Assembly: GCA_001695595.3 (NCBI GenBank)
Contig: MBPM02000030.1
Location: 1-64,000, forward strand
DNA length: 64,000 nucleotides
Reading direction: 5' to 3'
From: Plasmopara viticola
Taxonomy: Eukaryota > Oomycota > Peronosporomycetes > Peronosporales > Peronosporaceae
Position 1 is the stretch's first letter; every line of letters begins with the position of its first letter. Below are positions 57,441 through 64,000 of the stretch, one piece after another. The position numbers were made by a program, and so were the translations under genes. Below the pieces are notes generated by a model, which was not told the DNA's origin, searched no databases, and saw nothing but the letters and a program-made list of their open reading frames with translations.

Positions 57441-58760
57441 AGATATCGATGACAACGACACACGGATATCTAATTTCACGAGTTTGAGTAAGCAATAAAG
57501 AAAAGCTTGTCAAAGATACATAGCGTTAGATAATTATATATATTATTCTCTTCTCTTCACGATGGCGCGGCAGTTAGTCGCCCCACGAGTCTCAAGATGA
57601 CAAAGTACTTGCTCGCATCCACAACCTGCCACACAATCGCTCAAAACTTTTTTGGCTCGCTTCATTTTGGTATAGATGCAATTTATATGGCCCTCTACTA
57701 CGACAATCTTCACAACATTGTAAAAAGAGCTAATATGCTTTACTGATTACTAATCACGACTAAGTTTGGTCAGTAAATGCTTAAAGAGTAGAAATCAGGA
57801 GGACATTGTAAAAAACTGAAGGGTACGATACAATTATAACCCATGGTGCTCCTCACCCACGGTAATTGATTTTTCCGGTCACAGACTTTCATTCATGATA
57901 GACGACGACGCAGCAAGCCAGCCGTTACATTTGCATTCACCGAAAAAGCAGCGATTTTTACCAGCTGCTGGGTCATTTATAAATCGACGGGAGGCTCAAG
58001 CTCAACATTGAAAAGAAACGTGTGTAAATTGCAAAGCGCACAGCAGTTGCTATCTAGCAAATTCTTTCCGGGAAAAAAAGAAAGTTTAAAATGCGGTGCA
58101 ACTACCAGGAGCATCAAGACTAAATATCATAATACGCTTCTCCTATTCGCTAAAGTGGCGCTCGAATTCGCGTGAAAAGCACCAAAGCTTATATGAACTG
58201 TGGCGTCGTACTTACAAACCTACATACGAGTTATCGGCAAGTATTCAACAGACGAGGAAATTATCGGCGGAAAAATAACAGAACAACACGATACCCATAC
58301 TTAAATGGTCTATATCATTCATGTTAAAGAACCTATTTCAGTTATCACAACTTTTTTATCCCGAAGGACAGCAACCAGCTAGTTGATTGGATGTCTCAGA
58401 TGAGCAAGCTTATCCTGCTTTGGTGGGTGTGGCTTCGAATTACGGTTTCTATTTTCGTGGCTTGATGCACATAATCATCTCGATATTTTTCTTGACACTA
58501 AAACGTTAAGGCTATGCTGAAAGTAAAAAAAAGGCAGATAACTTCTCATGACCTACAGGCTTAAATGATGTGCCGTTGTGTCGCCGCCGGACGGATAGAA
58601 TCGATTGTTTTGTATTCGTTGTAAATTGCTGGAGGCGGTACCCTTTTTTCAAACATCCCGATTGCCTAGAAGGGTTCAAGACCTGGTTTGTTGTCAAATG
58701 GTGTAGTCCAGGATCTTTGTGCCAAGATAGCGAATCGATTTCTGCTTGGTCGATACTCCT
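57441..58760. other. Effector flank DNA, no intact gene
   Basis: 57900-58080 resembles the block upstream of E0 and E1 (ACCGAAAAAGCA, TTGCAAAGCGCACA). CTTTGTGCCAAGATAGCG at about 58717 is the promoter block of the next locus. Confidence 0.5.
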
Positions 58761-58776
58761 TCATTTCTTAACCTCC
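58761..58776 (+). promoter_or_regulatory. Degenerate Inr-FPR promoter
   Basis: TCATTTCTTAACCTCC keeps the Inr part. It lies 43 nt ahead of the ancestral start position (58804). Confidence 0.5.
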
Positions 58777-58797
58777 CTGCCTGCTTTGAAGTCGACA

Positions 58798-59880
58798 ATG
58801 CTCACGATCTTGACACGTCTACGGTGTACGGTGACGTTAGCAGTCGTCGCTCTGATAGCACTCTGTATGAATGCCAAAGCGGCGGTAAAAGCCTTTGGTG
58901 CTAAGAAACTCAAACTTATGGCCCAGACACGGTGTCTCTGGCTAATTGCGGAGGCGATGGCCTGCAAGTCGCTTGAACGTGGGCACATCTATATCAACAA
59001 TAAAAAAGTCGCACACATACACTATAGGAAAAGGCGCTTGTTCCGGCCGAAATTGTAGAACATGCCACTTCATCATGTGGTAGCGGTAACGCATCTTTTA
59101 ACATTTTCAAAGTCAAAGACGCGGATGTACAAATTTTTTGCAAGAGTCAGCATTTCATAGATTAGGAAAACGCAGTCAAAGCAAAATATGGAGACCAATC
59201 TGAAGGACTGATCTTTTCTGCAATGTACAAAGAGTTTAATCCCCACGACAATGGCGGACTTGAAGCAATTATTGCGCAGGCTATAAAAGACCCAACCACG
59301 CGTGCTTTGAGACTTCGCTATGAGGATCTCCTTTAACAACGATTGATCGGCGGTGTGGACTATGCCGACACGAATGCTTTAAAATCGTATATGCATTGTG
59401 CGCTTTACCGTGAATCGAAGGATGTTCTTGTGCATGATAAAGTAGTGGAGGTTATCGGCTCTAATGCTTTTGGTGTGCGGGCCATGGCCGTACAAATATT
59501 TTGGGGAAAGGTAAAGTAGATAAGTTTACTAATCCACTTTACCTTTCCCCAAAATGTTTGTCACTTTAAAATAATTTTCTTAAGTGTATTTAGAAAATTA
59601 TTTCAAAGTGATTAGTGGCGAAAGGGAGGTCGCAGACGTTTTTAAGGAACTGCGTCCTGGAAATGGGTTCAACAACAATGCCTTTCTCCTCCAAAAGCTT
59701 AACGAAATGGCGAAAGATTCTACAGTTGGGGTGGACTTCGACGAGTTTATGCTGACTACACTGCGTAAGGCGGAATGGACAGATGAGCGCATCACCGACT
59801 TTGTGCTTCAGCTCAAGGCACAAAAATCTCGCCGGAGCTGGATCCAATCACCAACTCGTTGGCGAAGTCGCTAAGATCTG
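58798..59880 (+). pseudogene. Effector pseudogene with shifted start and hairpin insertion
   Basis: The ancestral ATG (58804) reads ACG, but an ATG two codons upstream keeps the signal peptide in frame (MLTILTRLRCTVTLAVVALI). The frame then departs from the family before the RWPxRLL block and stops at 59058. Module 1 (about 59170-59340) and the linker YMHCALYRES survive in other frames. A 20-bp hairpin sits at 59498-59555. Module 2 is open from 59584: VADVFKELRPGNGFNNNAFL, then DEFMLTTLRKAEWTDE. Confidence 0.8.
59498..59555. repeat. Perfect 20-bp hairpin inside the effector pseudogene
   Basis: Arms ATTTTGGGGAAAGGTAAAGT (59498-59517) and its exact complement (59536-59555) enclose an 18-nt loop. 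Intact family members have no such sequence here. Confidence 0.9.
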
Positions 59881-61071
59881 ATCGTCCGTAACGATACAAC
59901 GATGCGGCTGCATTCGTTTGTATTTGAATACTTTGCACATGATGTACGATCTTTCGCGTTATCGTATTTAGTTTTTGTAACCAAAGCGAATGGAATCATG
60001 ATTGGAATAGAAAATATGAGTTGTGTTGGTTGGCATAGCGACGATTCGTACTTTCTTGGCCTGCCAGAGTCATTTGAGCTCAAGGCTTGCCCTCCAACTA
60101 CTTGTTTTGAAGCCTCAATTGATCAAGAATACACTTGCATTGCATTTTTTTAGAAGAATCCGCGGATTTCGTATTTCTTTTTATAGCCAATTGAAATACC
60201 CTATAAGATCTCCTTTGATTGGACAATACCATTATTTGCCTTTTACAATTTGTTCAATATCGTACGGTAAGGATATCAGCCCATTTTCTGCACCCAATTG
60301 CATCATGCGAAATTGGCTCTTAGCCCTTGACATGCATAAAGTCGCTTTATGATCATGTCGCTTGGCCGTTTCTAACAATCTTGGTATTTTCTCCGCTAAA
60401 ACCTTTTTGTATATTCAGACCCCACACTTTTTAGCTGTCCAACGCCTTGACTCACACAACAGATGTTAATGTGCACCTAATTACGAAATTTAATACCGCG
60501 GATTTACGTGATTTAGTTCCGGTATTTGGGCACGCAAGCAAGACTGCGCGGTTTTTTTAAGGCGATTCCTGTGTCAAGCACGCCATCGAGCCACCCAATT
60601 TATCCAATTGTTGAAGCGCAAGCAAAGCGAACGGGGGAGGGGGGTCCACAAGCACAGCGCGGCTGGTCACTATCTCTGCCTTGGACGGTTGGTCAAATTC
60701 CAGACGTACAACATCGGCACCACATGTTTTCGCTGACTCTTGAAGAAGTTTTAGGAAGCCATATGTCCGATAGCTGGTATAATCTTGCCTACCTTTTGCA
60801 CTCTTATATTGCAAAAATTTATGCAGCCACAAACATTGGCCAGCTAACGACCAAGCTCGTGTACATTGTAGCGTCATTCTTGCAGTACAACATACTAAGG
60901 CATTTTATGATACCTTCGCTAACGCGTTTTGAGTGCCGATAAATTTAAAATGGTAAAACTCGTTTCTAGGACGTGAAGGCGACTGATTAATCAGATGTTT
61001 AAATTAGATTCAAATATCGGTATCTCAGTATCCAATTGATATCCAACAAACGAGGAAAATCGAACTCGCGT
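59881..61071. other. 1.2 kb effector flank, no supported gene
   Basis: The open frame 60526-60942 (138 codons) has no recognisable domain. Its 3' part, GTACATTGTAGCGT..ACATACTAAGGCATTTTA, matches non-coding flank at about 28212-28280, so I do not call it a gene. Confidence 0.4.
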
Positions 61072-61379
61072 GGGACATGGAGATGACGGCATTATAGTTT
61101 AGGAGGCGTGCATGATTATGGTGTACGTTACAGTTCTAGACAATAAGTGATTACAATCCTTTAGTAAGACTCGCTGGGGCTTTATTATTATATACATGTA
61201 TATTATCCGCCACCGCGTCAATGTTGTTAGATGCTCGTGGCCGCAAAAGTTGAATTCCGTACCAGTCGCAGCAACTTCCGAGGCCTCGATTGGTAGCTCG
61301 ACAATGTATTTTTAACCATTCATAAACACTGAAACCAGTGCTTGATTCTTGGACAAGACATATTTCTTCTCAATTGCCC
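61072..61379 (-). repeat. Inverted repeat IR-1, right arm
   Basis: About 308 bp are the reverse complement of 49671-49995, with similarity around 80-85% by eye. On this side an unidentified minus-strand frame (61535-61320, with EFGRKESDATLLFDKHNTRI) overlaps the outer edge. Confidence 0.8.
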
Positions 61380-61699
61380 GGCAAGGTCTTGCAAAATTTG
61401 ACTCCAAATTCTGGTATTGTGCTTATCAAAGAGCAAAGTAGCGTCGGATTCCTTACGACCAAACTCATTAATGACGCCGTTTTTTGCGCAGAGATGGTGC
61501 AAGGTGTCCGTGGTCTCGTCTCGTTTGATAACCATCCAAACATTTTAAAGTACAATGATTCAGAAAGTAACGACAAAAGCTGCCCAATACGAGGTGTTTT
61601 TTTCTTTAACAGCCAATCAACAAATGGGAAGTTATGTGTGTGAGAATTTTCGACATATTTTGCCCGGAAAATACAATAAAAATCGAAATTCCAATACAA
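61320..61699 (-). pseudogene. Unidentified interrupted minus-strand ORF
   Basis: Two overlapping minus-strand frames (61699-61370 and 61535-61320) look protein-like. The second reads VIKRDETTDTLHHLCAKNGV, then RIWSQILQDLAGQLRRNMS. The family is not recognised. It continues into the inverted repeat arm, so both belong to one degenerate element. Confidence 0.35.
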
Positions 61700-62277
61700 T
61701 TGGGCGCACGATCATCGTGTGGACGTATCGGTAAGTGCAAACTCTACCAGAAGTGACAGCACCATTTAAGCCGGGGAAGCGCAAAGGAAGCTTTGCAAGT
61801 TGTGCACTACGAGAAGGGATGCCATAGAATTTTTACAATTAAGATGATCATATTGTCGACTCCACGTATCCAATAACAAAATACTAGGAGTAATACACGT
61901 ACGATGCTATATAGGTTAAAGTATGGCTTTAATATAATTTAAGCCACAATGTAATGAAAGTGTATTTTACTCCATTATAACATGCAAGCTCTGTACTTAG
62001 ATGGCACAAAGGCTGCCTTGGCAAGCCGACTAAGCAGCAAGCGTCGCTCTTTCATTCGTCACGACTCGAATCTTCTCTATTTTTTACAAGGAGACTTCTC
62101 CAGTCATGTTCCATTCGCTCTGGCTACAGAAACCATACAAACACACAAGCAACATATACGTCAAAGCGAGAAACTGAACGTCATGTGTCAACCATCTGTA
62201 TACGTACCGGTCAATCCTTATGAAAGAATCGTAACTCAAGACTCGGTGGCAACAAAGGAGACAACTCGCTGATCATA
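61700..62277. other. Spacer, 3' flank of the minus-strand effector pseudogene
   Basis: No gene is supported. 62205-62211 reads GTACCGG, part of a possible reverse-strand donor block. Confidence 0.35.
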
Positions 62278-63245
62278 GAATTCAGCAACTTTTCACGGAG
62301 ATCGGGCGAAAGTATTGGTTTCATGATCGAGTATAAATGACAATGTTGTTGCTTGTCTATCTCGCCTTACGAGGTTTTGTCAGCACAAAATCAGCTACAT
62401 CTATCGTAGGGTCAATTGCCATATTGTAGAGCTTTTGAAGCAGGAAGGCATTCTTGTTGATATTTTATTTTAGGACGCAGTCCCATGAAAACGTCTGCTG
62501 CTTCCCTCTCATCACAAAACATCTTGAAAGAATCATTTTAATTTGCGATAATCTCATCATAATAAGCTCTTCAATGCGATCGATTTCCGCCAAGAAAAAA
62601 ATTACCGCCTTCCAATTTTGATGCACGGACTTTGCCTCTGGATCACGAAAATGGCGATACCACAAATGCTTCCACATATCATTGAAAAGGAAGACTGTAT
62701 TGTCGTCGAACAACATTTTTTGGCGCTGTCGGTCAATTCTTGTAGCAGCAGGTCCTCAATGTAAATTACGCTAGTCTGGTAATTCACAGCCTGAGCAACT
62801 ATTGCTTCGAGTCCGCCATTGTCGCGTGCATTAAACTCCTTGTACATTGCTGAAATTATCAAATTCTTGAAGTCCTTTCCAAAGTTTTTCTTGACCTCAC
62901 TTTCTCAGTCCAAAAAGGGCTGACTCTTGAAAAGGTTTTGTGCATTTGCGTCTTTGACTCTGTGAGACTCAAGAAGATCAGTCACAATACGCTACTTGCG
63001 ATCGAAGCCATGTTCCGAGAATAGCCACTTTCCCATTGACTAATGTGTGTATTACTATATAAATGAATCAACATCAAGAGTCGGGCAGTCCATTGTCGAC
63101 GTGGACGAAATTGATAAAAAAAGCAGTCCACAAAGTTGAGGTATCACCGCATCAACGACTCTTGCCGCCACTTGGCAGTTTTACAAAGTCCTCGAAGAGC
63201 GATTACCGTCAGCACTACGGCACACCGAAGACGCATGAAGACCAT
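62278..63245 (-). pseudogene. Effector pseudogene, nearly full length, minus strand
   Basis: From ATG 63245 the minus strand reads MVFMRLRCAVVLTVIALRGL, the family signal peptide. A frame change then removes the RWPxRLL block. Module 1 is recognisable in the frame from 62862: ISAMYKEFNARDNGGLEAIV. The linker and module 2 follow with stops (about 62500-62400, NNNAFLLQKLYNMAIDPTID), and the conserved SPDLREKLL lies at about 62320-62290. It pairs with the plus-strand locus at 63883. Confidence 0.8.
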
Positions 63246-63839
63246 AAGCTTTGTCGACTCCAAAGAAATGACTCTTGACACAAGTATAAGTGTTGATGCG
63301 TTTTACAATTTGACAATGTATCATGCATTTCCTGACCTCTTCGATCGATGAAATGAACACTGTACACTTGACTACTTGGAATGCCTTAATGTCGAGGACC
63401 GCACAGCAGGGCCACGCAATAACTTTGAGTTGGACTTAGCTATGCCGACCACGAATACAGCTCAGGAGAAGCATTTGTTGAAGTGCTATCGGTCTAATTT
63501 TTACCGCGACCTAATAAAAAAGTCGAAAAGGTACGGTGTCAGCAAAATATCATATGATGCTGACGGTGCATGTCTAGGATATCCCTAGCATATTGTCACT
63601 GGTTTTCTTTGACCCCCGCACTTCGCTGATAGGATCCCTTGATGGTGCATATAGCTTTAACTAATCATCTTCTGTAACCGATAGAGTTGAATGCCTTGCA
63701 CGCCAAGACCTTACGTTTCGTGGTGTCAGAATACCTATGGATATAGTCGCATCGCATTCTTAGATTATAATATCTGAAATTTCTTTAAGCAACTTATGCT
63801 GCGTTTACCGCGGTCCGTAATTTGCACTTCTCCAATATT
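63246..63839. other. Spacer between divergent effector pseudogenes
   Basis: The short frame 63376-63588 (70 codons) has no recognisable family. Otherwise nothing is seen. Confidence 0.35.
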
Positions 63840-63856
63840 TCATTCTAAATTTCACT
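63840..63856 (+). promoter_or_regulatory. Inr-FPR-like core promoter
   Basis: TCATTCTAAATTTCACT lies 43 nt ahead of the ATG at 63883, the spacing seen in the intact genes. Confidence 0.55.
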
Positions 63857-63882
63857 TGCCAGTTTCCAAGTCGTCAAATCTC

Positions 63883-64000
63883 ATGGTCTCAATGCATGTA
63901 CGTTAAGTCTTGACCGTGACGGTGGTCGCTATCTTTGCACTCTGTAAGACTACCTAGGTGACCGCGAAAGCCTCCGGTGCTGCGGAACTCCAAATCCACG
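63883..64000 (+). pseudogene. Effector pseudogene, 5' end, runs off window
   Basis: The ATG is in place, but codon 8 is TAA and a second stop (TAG) falls in codon 25. The surrounding codons follow the family (VLTVTVVAIFALCKTT, VTAKASGAAELQIH). The rest lies beyond the window. Confidence 0.8.

Noticed and set aside
60526..60942. A 138-codon plus-strand ORF
   Set aside because: Its 3' part matches non-coding effector flank at about 28212-28280, it has no domain, and the other strand is equally open. It is not supported as a gene.
1..64000. CRISPR arrays, rRNA or tRNA genes
   Set aside because: None noticed by eye: no regularly spaced short direct repeats and no recognisable structural RNA. 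A tRNAscan-type search was not possible, so a single tRNA could have been missed.

Overview
The window looks like a gene-poor, repeat-rich stretch of an oomycete genome, most likely a downy mildew. A Plasmopara-like species is my guess; the genus cannot be fixed from this sequence. Three things support this. First, a family of secreted RxLR-type effector genes with WY-like helical modules. Second, oomycete-type core promoters (Inr TCATTYY plus flanking element CAWTTT) about 43 nt upstream of the effector start codons. Third, a background of Copia, Gypsy, LINE, MULE-type and TIR elements. I recognised no housekeeping gene, rRNA, tRNA or CRISPR array.

Layout. 1-2.4 kb: a decayed Copia element on the minus strand that runs off the left edge, with a likely 170-bp 5' LTR. 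3.0-3.3 kb: an effector fragment. 3.5-4.5 kb: a DNA element with long terminal inverted repeats (TIRs). 4.75-5.9 kb and 9.85-11.0 kb: two near-identical, internally deleted LINE copies, the first with a 15-bp target-site duplication. 8.5-9.7 kb: an intact effector gene. 11.2-12.1 kb: two convergent effector pseudogenes. 14.7-15.8 kb: a second intact effector gene. 16.2-18.5 kb: a minus-strand and a plus-strand effector pseudogene.

18.5-49.7 kb is a tandem segmental array with a unit of about 11.19 kb. In order, each unit holds the 3' flank of an effector, an unidentified minus-strand block, a minus-strand effector remnant, a minus-strand Gypsy element inserted into that remnant, and a plus-strand effector gene. 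Unit A also carries a 693-bp TIR element that is absent from B and C, so B and C preserve the empty site. The effector ending unit A (29.2-30.3 kb) is broken by one missing base. The nearly identical one ending unit B (40.4-41.4 kb) is intact. Unit C is cut off inside its right LTR at about 49.67 kb.

49.7-61.4 kb is bounded by two inverted copies of a repeat of about 310-325 bp. It encloses an older Gypsy element (50.5-56.5 kb) and two effector pseudogenes. 62.3-64 kb has a minus-strand effector pseudogene and the start of a plus-strand one at the window edge.

In all, 16 effector loci of one family can be traced. Three have open frames: 8527, 14665 and 40372. The proteins share a signal peptide, a basic R/W-rich block RWPxRLL(R) near residues 55-63, and two helical modules resembling WY domains. 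By analogy with oomycete RxLR effectors they would be secreted during infection and act in host cells, but no target can be inferred. The picture is birth-and-death evolution of one effector family, driven by tandem duplication, inverted pairing and transposon traffic.
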